Below, piece by piece: positions 17,408 to 26,167 of a stretch of 64,000 bases of DNA (positions are counted from its first letter, which is position 1; each line of letters begins with the position of its first letter). The DNA comes from Nitrospira sp. (GTDB taxonomy: Bacteria; Nitrospirota; Nitrospiria; Nitrospirales; Nitrospiraceae), in NCBI GenBank assembly GCA_005116745.1, contig SWDS01000006.1, positions 917,222 to 981,221 of the forward strand, written 5' to 3'. Position numbers and translations under genes: made by a program. The notes beneath the pieces were generated by a model. It ran no database searches and was not told where the DNA came from. It saw only the letters and a list, made by a program, of their open reading frames with translations.

Positions 17408-18856
17408 GTGGTCTTCTGGTTCGTCATCCTCTATCTTCTCCTGTCTGTCGGCATCGGCCTGTTCGCTGCGACACGTGTGCGGAATTCAAAAGATTTTGCA
17501 GTCGCGGGAAGAAGCTTGCCGTTGCCCGTTGTCACAGCGACGGTATTTGCGACGTGGTTCGGCGCTGAAGCCGTCTTAGGCATCTCGGCAACCTTCGTCA
17601 AAGACGGGCTCCGTGGAGTGGTTGCCGATCCGTTCGGGTCCAGCATGTGTCTGATACTCGCCGGACTGTTTTTTGCTCCACGTTTATATCGACTGAACAT
17701 ATTGACAGTCGGTGATTACTATCGATTGCGCTATGACCGGACCATCGAAGTGCTGTGCACGCTCTGCATCGTGGCATCCTACCTAGGATGGGTAGCGGCT
17801 CAATTCAAAGTGCTGGGGTTAGTGCTCAACGTCGTGACGGAGGGCGCCATCAGCCAGTCGGTGGGTATCGTGCTCGGAGCGGCCATTGTTTTGACCTATA
17901 CGACATTCGGCGGCATGTTTTCTGTGGCGATTCTAGATTTTGTGCAGATTTCGGTCATCATGGGAGGCCTGCTGTATATTGCCTCGATTGTGAGTGAACT
18001 GGCTGGGGGAGCAGGAACCGTCATTGGTCATGCGGCTGCTACCGGAAAATTGGAGTTCTTTCCTCCCGCGACATTCACTGAGTGGATTCCCTTCGTCGGC
18101 GCGTGGATGACCATGATGCTTGGGTCGATCCCCCAACAAGATGTGTTTCAACGGATCACATCAGCGAAGGATGAACGAACAGCCGTTCGTGGTGCGCTGT
18201 TGGGCGCGGTGCTCTATTTCAGTTTCTGTTTTGTTCCAATGTTTCTTGCCTACGCGGCGACATTGATCGACCCAGCGAAGTTCGGCCTCCTGCTGGAGCA
18301 AGATTCACAGTTGATTTTGCCGACACTGATCTTGGAGCACACACCGATTGCTGCGCAGATCATTTTCTTTGGTGCCGTGCTTTCCGCAGTCATGAGCTGC
18401 TCAAGTGCGACACTCCTCGCGCCGTCGGTGGCACTGAGTGAGAACGTTGTCAAGCCGCTCTTGTCCAACCTCAATGATTCAGAATTCCTCCGACTCATGC
18501 GCGTTGTATTAATCAGTTTTGCATCGGTCGTGCTCATCATCGCCCTGTGGTCGGATGCTACCATCTATAAACTGGTTGTGAGTACCTACAAGGTTACGTT
18601 GGTGGCGGCGTTTATCCCATTATTCGCCGGATTGTATTGGAAACGCGCGACGACACAGGGTGCGCTTTGGGCCATTGTCGCCGGGCTCACAAGTTGGCTG
18701 GTCTTGGAGTTCGTCAGTCAGCCGACTGACGTCTGGCCTCCGCAGCTCGTCGGATTTGCGATGGCGGGACTCGGCATGCTTGCAGGGTCCTTGTGGCCTA
18801 ACCAGAGGTGTGAGCCACAGAGACCTATGGAGAGAGTCAAGGCCGGGCTAGGATGA
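17408..18856 (+). CDS. Sodium:solute symporter family protein
   Basis: Inner-membrane transporter of 482 residues with about 13 hydrophobic segments. SSF features include the N-terminal VGIGLFAATRVRNSKDFAVAGRSLP, ATWFGAEAVLGISATF, the TYTTFGGMFSVAILDFVQ segment in TM5-TM6 and IPQQDVFQRITSAKD. These match the PutP/PanF-type branch that couples Na+ to uptake of carboxylates, amino acids or similar solutes; the substrate is not deducible. GTG 17408 is the best start in frame, although no strong ribosome site precedes it. The C-terminus converges on the minus-strand receiver gene. Confidence 0.88.
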   Translation: MVFWFVILYLLLSVGIGLFAATRVRNSKDFAVAGRSLPLPVVTATVFATWFGAEAVLGISATFVKDGLRGVVADPFGSSMCLILAGLFFAPRLYRLNILTVGDYYRLRYDRTIEVLCTLCIVASYLGWVAAQFKVLGLVLNVVTEGAISQSVGIVLGAAIVLTYTTFGGMFSVAILDFVQISVIMGGLLYIASIVSELAGGAGTVIGHAAATGKLEFFPPATFTEWIPFVGAWMTMMLGSIPQQDVFQRITSAKDERTAVRGALLGAVLYFSFCFVPMFLAYAATLIDPAKFGLLLEQDSQLILPTLILEHTPIAAQIIFFGAVLSAVMSCSSATLLAPSVALSENVVKPLLSNLNDSEFLRLMRVVLISFASVVLIIALWSDATIYKLVVSTYKVTLVAAFIPLFAGLYWKRATTQGALWAIVAGLTSWLVLEFVSQPTDVWPPQLVGFAMAGLGMLAGSLWPNQRCEPQRPMERVKAGLG

Positions 18857-18918
18857 CACGCTATCTGTTTTCGGAGATGAGGCCGATTCTGTTCCTTCTA
18901 TTCATCTCAGTAGCCTGG

Positions 18919-19281
18919 CTAATGGTCGAGCGTGAACCGTACAACTCGACGAATGAGGTCAGGGGTAAAGGGTTTCTGAATGACGCGCCGCGCGCCGAAG
19001 AGTTTCGCGATGTTGAGGAAGTTCTGATCGCCGGTGGCGCCGGTCATGGCGATGACCCGAGCATCTAGAAATTCCTGTGTCAGTGCGAGTGTCACTTCCA
19101 TCCCATCCCGCTCCGGCATCAAAATGTCCGTGATCACGAGATCGGCGGGTGAGTCACGATAGAGCGTCAGGCCAATTTGGCCGTTCTCGGCCTCACGAAT
19201 GTGATGGCCATCTTCCTCAAGAATATCCCGCAACAAGGCCCGAACCGGCGCGTCATCCTCAACGATCAAGATAGAAGCCAT
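18919..19281 (-). CDS. Stand-alone receiver (CheY-like) response regulator
   Basis: A 120-residue single receiver domain with no output module. The acidic pair Glu8/Asp9/Asp10, phosphoacceptor Asp52 (VITDILMPERDG), Thr80 and Lys103 (VIQKPFTPD) are all in place, so it should be phosphorylated normally. Such proteins act as phosphate shuttles or as protein-protein switches. No cognate kinase gene is adjacent. A GAGAGGATG-like ribosome site precedes the ATG. The second zinc-ribbon gene lies 70 bases upstream on the same strand. Confidence 0.9.
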   Translation of the reverse strand: MASILIVEDDAPVRALLRDILEEDGHHIREAENGQIGLTLYRDSPADLVITDILMPERDGMEVTLALTQEFLDARVIAMTGATGDQNFLNIAKLFGARRVIQKPFTPDLIRRVVRFTLDH

Positions 19282-19351
19282 GGCTCACATCCTCTCGCGC
19301 GTAGAATGGTAGATAGCCGGCTCAAGGCAACTTCCAATCCGATAGACGGCA

Positions 19352-19600
19352 TCATGCTGCTCGCAGGGCGGCGGGTTGGATATCCTCGTCGCAATCATCG
19401 GCCTCGTAATCGTGCGCACTGCTAGCGAGCACGAGCGCCGGTTGTGGTTTGGCGAGACGGTGCTGCTCGATGACGGAATCGTGGACGTTTCCACAGTTCA
19501 TGCAGCGGTGTGCCGTGGCCCACATATGGCCATGGGTGCCTTCAAAATCCAAGCAGTAATCCTCGATCATGAGACCTTGGCAACGGGTGCACTTCGTCAT
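19352..19600 (-). CDS. Zinc-ribbon microprotein (paralogue 2 of 3)
   Basis: An 82-residue protein starting at ATG 19600, which has AGGAG at good spacing; the longer frame to 19741 lacks one. Cysteine pairs C4/C7 and C33/C36 form a predicted zinc ribbon: CTRCQGLM, later HRCMNCGNVHDSVIEQHR. It belongs to the family of 6-260 and 42403-42576. The C-terminus is acidic (DYEADDCDED), unlike the other two copies. Function unknown. It lies upstream of the receiver gene on the same strand and may be cotranscribed. Confidence 0.72.
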   Translation of the reverse strand: MTKCTRCQGLMIEDYCLDFEGTHGHMWATAHRCMNCGNVHDSVIEQHRLAKPQPALVLASSAHDYEADDCDEDIQPAALRAA

Positions 19601-19998
19601 GATGTTCTCCTGGTTAGAAGTGATGGAACGTGTGCCATGAGAGAAAGGTATCGAAATCCACGAGAATGAGTAGACTCGGATGGGGTAACTCGGAAGGTGG
19701 GAGTTGTGAGACGAGTAGTCGATGAACCGCTTACTTGTCAATGCCTTAGGGGCTAGAGATCTCGATGCGTCCTAAACCATACCGTAACGATTTCCTGAGA
19801 AAGGTGACCTCCATGCAGAGACCGGTGAAAGCCTTGCCGTGCCAGTTGTTTCTGCCCCTGTAGCTGGTTCCTCAATAGATAAACGCAGTTCAGCTCCAAT
19901 CTCTTCGGTTGGATCAAGTTTGTCCACCACTTAGCCGATACCATCACTGGATACCCATAGTCGATAGGAGATCGAGGTCCTCTGTGGCAGGCATCACT
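19601..19998. other. Divergent intergenic region
   Basis: About 400 bases between the zinc-ribbon gene (minus) and the export locus (plus). It should contain both divergent promoters. No ORF with protein-like composition, terminator or RNA fold was recognised. Confidence 0.4.
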
Positions 19999-21558
19999 AT
20001 GTGCCCACATGTGCACGTTGGGGCGGGTCGTACCGCGAGCTGGGCGGCCATGGCGTTGGTGGCTCTGTTCTCACTGAGCGGGTGCCTTGTCAAACCCCAT
20101 GCATTGAACAAGGAAGACGTAAAGGCGCGGGTGGTGAAAGATTTTCACGCGATTTCATCAGTTGAAGAACCAGTAGTGGGGCCGATCAATCTCTATGAGG
20201 CGGTCGCGCGGGCGTTGAAGTATAACTTGGACGCAAAAGTCAAAACCATACAAGTGCAGCTGGCGCATCAACAGCTCAATATCGCGCACTATTCCTTGCT
20301 CCCTCATGTCTCGGCCAATGCCGGTTTCGATGGCCGCAATAACTTCGCCGGCGGTGTCGGACAATCGATCATCACCGGGCGTCAGGCGATTGAGCCGTTC
20401 ACTTCTTCTGAAAAGAATGTGACGTCGGGGAATCTTGCCTTGAGTTGGGATGTGCTGGATTTCGGCTTGTCGTTTATACGTGCGCAACAGGCGGCCGACA
20501 ATGTGATGATTGCCGAGGAGGAAAAGCGGCGCATCGCGGTTCGGCTGGTTCAGGACGTCAGAAGTGCGTACTGGCGAGCCGTGAGCGCGGAACGGGTGCT
20601 TCCGAGGGTTCAATTTCTCAATGATTCAGTCGAGAGGGCATTGGGGAGCACACAGCGGATCGTCGATCAGAAGCTTCAAGCGCCATTGACGCCACTCAAC
20701 TATCAGCGGGATTTGCTCAATATCCAACGAGAAGTCCGGCGACTCGTTCGGGAACTGAGTACCGCGAAGACACAACTGGCCTCAATGATGGGCTTGCCGC
20801 CTGGAACCATGTTCGATCTAGTCATTCCGCCGCGGGAGACCGCGATGCCGATGGTGAACCTCGATAGTCAAAAGATGGAGGAGCAGGCGCTCTTGCTCAG
20901 ACCAGAACTCCGCGCCATCGACTACAAGAAACGGATTAATGCCAAAGAAGTCAAAGCGGTATTCCTGGAACTCTTTCCCAGCATGAAACTCTCGTTTGGC
21001 GGGTACTACAACAGCAACAATTTCCTGCTGTATCAGAACTGGCTAACCTATGCGGCGCAAGTGAGTTGGAATTTACTCTCAGTATTTCGCACGCCGGCCA
21101 AACTCAAAGCGATCGATGCCAATGGACAGCTGCTGGACGTCCAAAGTCTGGCTCTGAGTCTCTCGATTCTGACGGAGGTGCATGTGGGTGCGACCCAGTT
21201 CGTACTCGCCAAGCAGGAATACCAGGATGCCGGGAATTACCAGCGGACACAGGCGGCTATTGCTGAGCACACCAAAAAGTTATGGCTCACGCAACGGACG
21301 AATGATCTCACCTTGATCCGAGAACAAGCCAACGATGTCGCGGCGGATGTGCGACTGGACACCGCACGGTCAGGGTTGGAAACGGCCTATGCAACCTTGA
21401 TGGCATCCTTAGGGGAAGAAGCAGTTCCCGCCAGCATGGGGCAGCAAAGTCTTGCGGAATTAGCTGAGTCGATCAAGAAGTATTGGGAACCCAGCGGCTT
21501 TTCGATGTCGGAAACGGAAAGGAGGTCGGCAGCCCATGCGACACCCGTGGCGCACTAG
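19999..21558 (+). CDS. TolC-like outer-membrane channel lipoprotein
   Basis: A 519-residue outer-membrane efflux-type protein. The ATG at 19999 gives a lipoprotein signal ending LFSLSGC (Cys29); a longer frame starts at 19909 without signal-like sequence. The mature part has two outer-membrane-efflux repeats: PINLYEAVARALKYNLD at the first start, LALSWDVLDFGLSFIRAQQAADN, and ELRAIDYKKRINAKEVKAVFLELFPS in the second. It is first of four export genes, and the next gene overlaps its end by 23 bases. It is distinct in sequence from the NodT-type factor at 5106-6515 and probably serves the HlyD-like genes downstream. Confidence 0.88.
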   Translation: MCPHVHVGAGRTASWAAMALVALFSLSGCLVKPHALNKEDVKARVVKDFHAISSVEEPVVGPINLYEAVARALKYNLDAKVKTIQVQLAHQQLNIAHYSLLPHVSANAGFDGRNNFAGGVGQSIITGRQAIEPFTSSEKNVTSGNLALSWDVLDFGLSFIRAQQAADNVMIAEEEKRRIAVRLVQDVRSAYWRAVSAERVLPRVQFLNDSVERALGSTQRIVDQKLQAPLTPLNYQRDLLNIQREVRRLVRELSTAKTQLASMMGLPPGTMFDLVIPPRETAMPMVNLDSQKMEEQALLLRPELRAIDYKKRINAKEVKAVFLELFPSMKLSFGGYYNSNNFLLYQNWLTYAAQVSWNLLSVFRTPAKLKAIDANGQLLDVQSLALSLSILTEVHVGATQFVLAKQEYQDAGNYQRTQAAIAEHTKKLWLTQRTNDLTLIREQANDVAADVRLDTARSGLETAYATLMASLGEEAVPASMGQQSLAELAESIKKYWEPSGFSMSETERRSAAHATPVAH

Positions 21559-22315
21559 AGAGATGGTATTAGTGCTTCTGGTTGCCATGGCCATCATCCC
21601 TTCGACGGGATGGCCGAGGGGTGAGCAAGGGGGGCCTGCACTACGGTCCGAGCATGGCGTCGCACGGGGAATCGTCAAAGCGGCGGCCCAGGCGATCTTA
21701 TATGCCCAAGTCCAGGGCCGTGTCAGCATGCTTCCATACAAGGAAGGGCAACGCTTCGGAAAGGGACACACGCTGGTGCAGATCGACTGTGACAAATATC
21801 AGGCGGAATTAGCTGTCGCTCAGGCTGAATATGAGTCTAAAGACAAAGTGTATAAAAACAACCTGGAGCTTGAGAAACTCAATGCCGTGAGCAAGCTGGA
21901 TCTCGAGACCTCAGCGGCTGACGCGAAAAAGGCGTCGGCATCGGTGCGCGTCGTCGGGATCAATGTGAAAGGATGCCAGATTGTCGCTCCATTTGGAGGG
22001 CGAGTCGTCAGTGTCATGGTCAATGAGCATGAGAATGTCTTTCCCAACGACAAGTTGATCAGTCTGTTAGACGATAGCAGCTTGGAAATTGAACTCGTAC
22101 TCCCGTCTGCTTCGCTGTCCTGGCTTCAACGCAAGTCGGCGTTTACCTTTGTGGTGGATGAGACTCGACGCAGTTATCCGGCAAGGGTCAAAGAAATCGG
22201 GGCATCGGTGGATGCTGCCAGTCAGACCATCAAGGTCATAGGGGCGTTCGAGAAATTGCCGACGGAAGTGTTGGCTGGTATGAGCGGATCCGCGCAGTTT
22301 GCAGAGCAACCGTAG
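21536..22315 (+). CDS. Short HlyD-like periplasmic adaptor
   Basis: A 259-residue adaptor with an N-terminal signal or anchor (MVLVLLVAMAIIPSTGW, about 10-26), the first lipoyl half QVQGRVSMLPYKEGQRFGKGHTLVQID, a short hairpin (about 90-140), the second half CQIVAPFGGRVVSVMVNEHENV and a truncated beta-barrel. It is much shorter than a standard HlyD/AcrA (about 370-450 residues) because the hairpin and barrel are reduced. GGAGG precedes its ATG inside the end of the tolC-like gene (23-base overlap), implying translational coupling. Confidence 0.82.
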   Translation: MRHPWRTREMVLVLLVAMAIIPSTGWPRGEQGGPALRSEHGVARGIVKAAAQAILYAQVQGRVSMLPYKEGQRFGKGHTLVQIDCDKYQAELAVAQAEYESKDKVYKNNLELEKLNAVSKLDLETSAADAKKASASVRVVGINVKGCQIVAPFGGRVVSVMVNEHENVFPNDKLISLLDDSSLEIELVLPSASLSWLQRKSAFTFVVDETRRSYPARVKEIGASVDAASQTIKVIGAFEKLPTEVLAGMSGSAQFAEQP

Positions 22316-22323
22316 GGAGCATA

Positions 22324-23691
22324 ATGGCCACGACAGCCGAACCAACCGCGCAGCAGCTTCCGGCACTGATTCATCTGGCGGCCCTGACGCACTTGGAGGG
22401 GCAGATCCGGGCGGCCAAAACGATCCAAGAACTGCAGTTTCTCTCCGTCAACGAGACCAGACGGTTGATTCCCTACGATCAGGCATTTCTGCTCAGCAAC
22501 TCCGGCGCAACCGACGAGGCCTATCGTCTGCTGAACGCAGCAAGCGTCGCCGTTGTGGATCGCGATGCCCCGGTGATCGTGTGGCTTGAACAGGCGGTGC
22601 AGGCGCTGCGCCGAGCTGGGGCCACGAGTGAGCAACCGATGGTCGTGACGGAAGAGTTGCTGCCGGAATCACTCCGCAGTGGCTGGCGGGAATTCGTCAA
22701 GGGGCAAGTCTTTTGGTGTCCGTTACAACATCCTGACGAAACCTTGCTAGGAGTGTGGTGGTTCGAGCGGGACTTCCCGTGGGCAGAGAACGATGTGGCC
22801 ATCGTCCATCGGTTGGCGGGGAGCTATGCCTATGCGTGGAAGGCTCTCTCGAAGAAGGAGCGAAGTTGGTCGAAGCAGATCAAGAAGCCGACCTGGTGGT
22901 TGATTCCCATCGCCATCGTGGCTGCGCTGTGCTTTCCGATCAGAATTTCATCCGTGGCCCCGGTCAAAGTGATGGCCAAAGATCCCATTATCGTGAGCGC
23001 CCCCATCGACGGGGTGATTGCCGACATGCGTGTGCATCCCAACCAAACCGTGCAAGCCGGCACGGCATTATTTCGCTACGAAGACACGACGCTACGCAAC
23101 CAATTCCTTATTGCGGAAAAACAATTGACCGTCGCACGGGCGGAGCAGAGCCAGTCGATTCAAGCGGGATTTGGTGATTCACAGCGGAAGGCCGAGGTGC
23201 CGTTGAAGGAAGCGGAGGTTGATCTCCGACAAACCGAATTACAGTACGCGAAGGAAATGCTCGATCAGGTCGAAGTCATCGCCCCTCAAGCCGGGTTGCT
23301 GCTCTATTCAGATAAGTCTGATTGGATCGGCCGGCCGGTCACCGTCGGTGAGCGGATCATGGAGATCGCCGATCCCAGACAGATCGAACTGCGTATCGAT
23401 CTGCCGGTGGCCGATGCCATTGTGCTCAAAGAAGGAGCTGAGGCGCTGATCTTCCTCAACGCGCTCGCACTGGAATCGTTTCCTGCGACCGTGGTGCATG
23501 CCAGTTACCACGCCGAGGTTTTGCCGGGCGATGTGTTGGCGTACCGAGTGACGGCACAGCTCGCCACATCGGATCCCCGCATTCGAATCGGATGGCAAGG
23601 GACGGCCAAGGTCTACGGGGAGCAAGGGCCGCTGGCCTATCTGCTCCTTCGCCGCCCGATCACGGCGCTTCGGCAATGGATAGGCTGGTAA
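22324..23691 (+). CDS. GAF-TM-HlyD fusion protein
   Basis: A 455-residue fusion. Residues about 25-175 resemble a cytoplasmic GAF domain (AAKTIQELQFLSVNETRRLIPYDQAFLL, then a C-terminal FPWAENDVAIVHRLAGSYAYAW helix). A single membrane helix follows at about 190-207 (WWLIPIAIVAALCFPI). The periplasmic part (about 210-440) is HlyD-like, with SAPIDGVIADMRVHPNQTVQAG and VIAPQAGLLLYSDKSDWIGRPV lipoyl halves around a helical hairpin. A sensor domain on an efflux/secretion adaptor suggests that export is gated from the cytoplasm; this is inference. It starts 8 bases after the short adaptor and ends 3 bases before the M50 fusion. Confidence 0.82.
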   Translation: MATTAEPTAQQLPALIHLAALTHLEGQIRAAKTIQELQFLSVNETRRLIPYDQAFLLSNSGATDEAYRLLNAASVAVVDRDAPVIVWLEQAVQALRRAGATSEQPMVVTEELLPESLRSGWREFVKGQVFWCPLQHPDETLLGVWWFERDFPWAENDVAIVHRLAGSYAYAWKALSKKERSWSKQIKKPTWWLIPIAIVAALCFPIRISSVAPVKVMAKDPIIVSAPIDGVIADMRVHPNQTVQAGTALFRYEDTTLRNQFLIAEKQLTVARAEQSQSIQAGFGDSQRKAEVPLKEAEVDLRQTELQYAKEMLDQVEVIAPQAGLLLYSDKSDWIGRPVTVGERIMEIADPRQIELRIDLPVADAIVLKEGAEALIFLNALALESFPATVVHASYHAEVLPGDVLAYRVTAQLATSDPRIRIGWQGTAKVYGEQGPLAYLLLRRPITALRQWIGW

Positions 23692-23694
23692 ACC

Positions 23695-25836
23695 ATGAGT
23701 CCCCCTGGAGCTCCGGACGCCAAGCCACAAGAACGAAAGCTGCCGACCCTCCGACCAAATCTGCAATTCAACCGTGGGACCCCCACGCCTGATGGGGTGC
23801 CGACCTGGACCATCGTCGATCCAATTCGCAATCGGTATTTCCAGATCGAGTGGCCGGTCTATCAGATGATCCAACGTTGGAGCGCAGGAACCATCGAGAA
23901 GCTCCATGCCGCGATGACGAAGGACACGACCTGCCACACGACCATCGCGGATGTCGAAGATCTGGTGAAGTTTCTCTATGCGAATAATTTGACGGAGCAG
24001 TCCGCAAGCGGGAAGCACACGGATTACCAGACTCAGGCCCAAGCCGGTGAACACAACTGGTTGATGTGGGTGGTCCATCATTATCTCTTCATCAAGATTC
24101 CGCTTGTGCATCCGCACAATTTTCTGAAGGCGACGCTCCCGTTCGTGGAGCCGCTCTATACCGCAGTGGTCGGGTGGACCTTTGGTGTCCTGGGACTTTT
24201 CGGGCTGATCTTGGTCGGCCGTCAATGGGATACGTTTGTCTCAACCTTTCTCTATTTCTTCAACTGGCGAGGGGCCATCCTCTATAGTCTTACGCTCGGG
24301 GTGGTGAAGGTCGTGCACGAACTCGGCCATGCCTATACGGCGACCAGGTTCGGGTGCCGGGTCCCGACCATGGGCGTGGCGTTTATGGTCATGATGCCGG
24401 TCATGTACTCGGACGTGACCGATTCGTACCGCCTGACGTCCAAACGGAAGCGACTCCTCATCGCAGCCGGTGGGGTCATCGCTGAGCTGGGATTGGCTGC
24501 ACTGGCGCTCTTTTGCTGGGGCTTCTTGCCGGAAGGGACGGCACGGAGTATTGCCTTTATCGTGGCGACGACCAGTTTGGCGATGAGTTTGATCGTCAAC
24601 TTAAATCCGTTGATGCGGTTCGACGGGTACTATCTCCTCGCCGATGGATTAGGCCTTCCGAATCTACAAGATCGGGCGTTTGCCTTCGGACAATGGCGAT
24701 TGCGGAGCCTGCTGTTCGGCCAGCAGAGTCCACCTCCAGAAACGGTCTCCCTAGGGGTGCGGCACACTATGGTGGTGTACGCCTGGGCGATCTGGCTCTA
24801 TCGGCTCATCCTGTTCACCGGGATCGCGGTGATGGTCTACCACTACTTCTTTAAAGCCCTCGGCATCCTGCTCTTCCTGGTTGAGATCGCGTGGTTCATC
24901 GCCATGCCGATTTATCGGGAACTGACCGTGTGGTGGGGGAGTCGAACGCTGTATGCGGCCTCACCACGGACGTGGATGACAGCGGCCGGTTTTGGAGTCG
25001 TCGTGGCCTCCACGCTCATTCCATTGCACACGAGCGTCTCGGTTCCGGCCGTCCTGCAAGCGTCATCGTACACGACCATTTTCGCACCGACCCCGGGGCG
25101 GCTGCAGCAGGTGTTGGTGCGCGATGGGCAGGTGGTGAAGGCAGGGGATGCCCTCGTGGTCCTCGAGAATCCGTTGTTGGAAAAGGAAGTCCGGCTGGCC
25201 GAGACGAAAGTTGCGAAATGGGACTATCGGCTTGGCCGGATGGCCGGCTACGGCCAAGATCGCGATCAGCGACAGGTCATTGGAGAATCACTGCGAGCCG
25301 GGCTTGCCGAACTGACGGGGCTGGAGGCCAAACGGGACAATCTCACTTTGCGGGCACCCATCACCGGGGTGGTACGCGATCGAGCGGATTCCCTCACCGT
25401 CGGGCGATGGATCGATCAGAAACTCCCCATTGCCTATCTCGTCGACGATCGGCAGGTGGAAATAGAAAGCTTCGTCCCGGTCGACGAGTTAGCTTATGTT
25501 ACCGTGGGACAGCCGGCACGATTCGTCCCGTTGGATCTTACCAGGCCGTCGGTCGAAGCCCATGTGACGCAGATTGCGGAGGTGGACGAGCGCGAGTTCA
25601 TGGTGCCCTATCTCGCCTCAGTCTATGGTGGCGATGTCCCGGTGCGAAAAGACGACAAGGGACGGCTCAAGCCGGAAGTCTCCGTGTATCGTGTGCGGCT
25701 GAGTCTGGACGACGCGAAGACGTCTCCAAACCACATCCTCGCCGGCCATGTTCAGATCGAGGGCCAACCATCGAGCCTCGCACAACGGGCATGGGATCAA
25801 GTGGTTGCCACTGTCGTGAGAGAAAGCGGGTTCTAG
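23695..25836 (+). CDS. PqqD-like/M50 protease/HlyD fusion
   Basis: A 713-residue membrane protein. Residues about 20-105 resemble a PqqD-like peptide-binding module. Residues about 125-420 form an M50 (site-2-protease type) membrane metalloprotease with HELGH at 208-212 and NLNPLMRFDGYY at 302-313, including the third zinc ligand Asp310. Residues about 430-690 are a HlyD-type lipoyl/barrel domain (PAVLQASSYTTIFAPTPGRLQQVLVRDGQVVKAG and ITGVVRDRADSLTVGRWI). All catalytic residues are present, so it should cleave a substrate within the membrane. It is last of the four-gene export unit, and 331 bases separate it from the adhesin gene. Confidence 0.87.
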   Translation: MSPPGAPDAKPQERKLPTLRPNLQFNRGTPTPDGVPTWTIVDPIRNRYFQIEWPVYQMIQRWSAGTIEKLHAAMTKDTTCHTTIADVEDLVKFLYANNLTEQSASGKHTDYQTQAQAGEHNWLMWVVHHYLFIKIPLVHPHNFLKATLPFVEPLYTAVVGWTFGVLGLFGLILVGRQWDTFVSTFLYFFNWRGAILYSLTLGVVKVVHELGHAYTATRFGCRVPTMGVAFMVMMPVMYSDVTDSYRLTSKRKRLLIAAGGVIAELGLAALALFCWGFLPEGTARSIAFIVATTSLAMSLIVNLNPLMRFDGYYLLADGLGLPNLQDRAFAFGQWRLRSLLFGQQSPPPETVSLGVRHTMVVYAWAIWLYRLILFTGIAVMVYHYFFKALGILLFLVEIAWFIAMPIYRELTVWWGSRTLYAASPRTWMTAAGFGVVVASTLIPLHTSVSVPAVLQASSYTTIFAPTPGRLQQVLVRDGQVVKAGDALVVLENPLLEKEVRLAETKVAKWDYRLGRMAGYGQDRDQRQVIGESLRAGLAELTGLEAKRDNLTLRAPITGVVRDRADSLTVGRWIDQKLPIAYLVDDRQVEIESFVPVDELAYVTVGQPARFVPLDLTRPSVEAHVTQIAEVDEREFMVPYLASVYGGDVPVRKDDKGRLKPEVSVYRVRLSLDDAKTSPNHILAGHVQIEGQPSSLAQRAWDQVVATVVRESGF

Positions 25837-26167
25837 AATACAGACGAGATCGTGCTAGGCGGATCGGCTTGGGTTCCTTCACGGGATAGTCAGAAATCGT
25901 ACTCTCCCGTTTCAGTTACAGAAGAGCAGATCTTGACCGATCAGAGCTTTGATGCCGATTTTTGTCATCGAGCCACAATCGGTACCCTCACAATATCGTC
26001 ACGAGCCTCTTTCAGCCCGTTAGTGGTGGTTAAGGCGCCTTCTTCCCATCGCTACCTTCCCTGTACTGGACAAAAAACCTGCACGGTTTCAAAAGGATCT
26101 CCAGCATTGAACGGAATGAGCCGATGAAGACCTGACAGGGTATTGCAGTAGCAGAGGGGGCCTACGC
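25837..26167. other. Leader region of the adhesin gene
   Basis: This 331-base gap between the M50 fusion and the adhesin gene carries no supported ORF. It ends in a purine-rich GAGGGGG ribosome site before ATG 26168. It should hold the adhesin promoter; no -35/-10 pair could be assigned with confidence. Confidence 0.4.

Noticed and set aside
18853-19068. 71-residue ORF starting in the symporter stop (ATGA) with one membrane helix
   Set aside because: Its last 50 residues lie antisense to the receiver gene and look random. The coupling and helix are suggestive, but not enough for a gene call.
23308-24225. 305-residue minus-strand ORF across the GAF-HlyD and M50 genes
   Set aside because: It lies wholly opposite two strong genes and has no domain or start signal.
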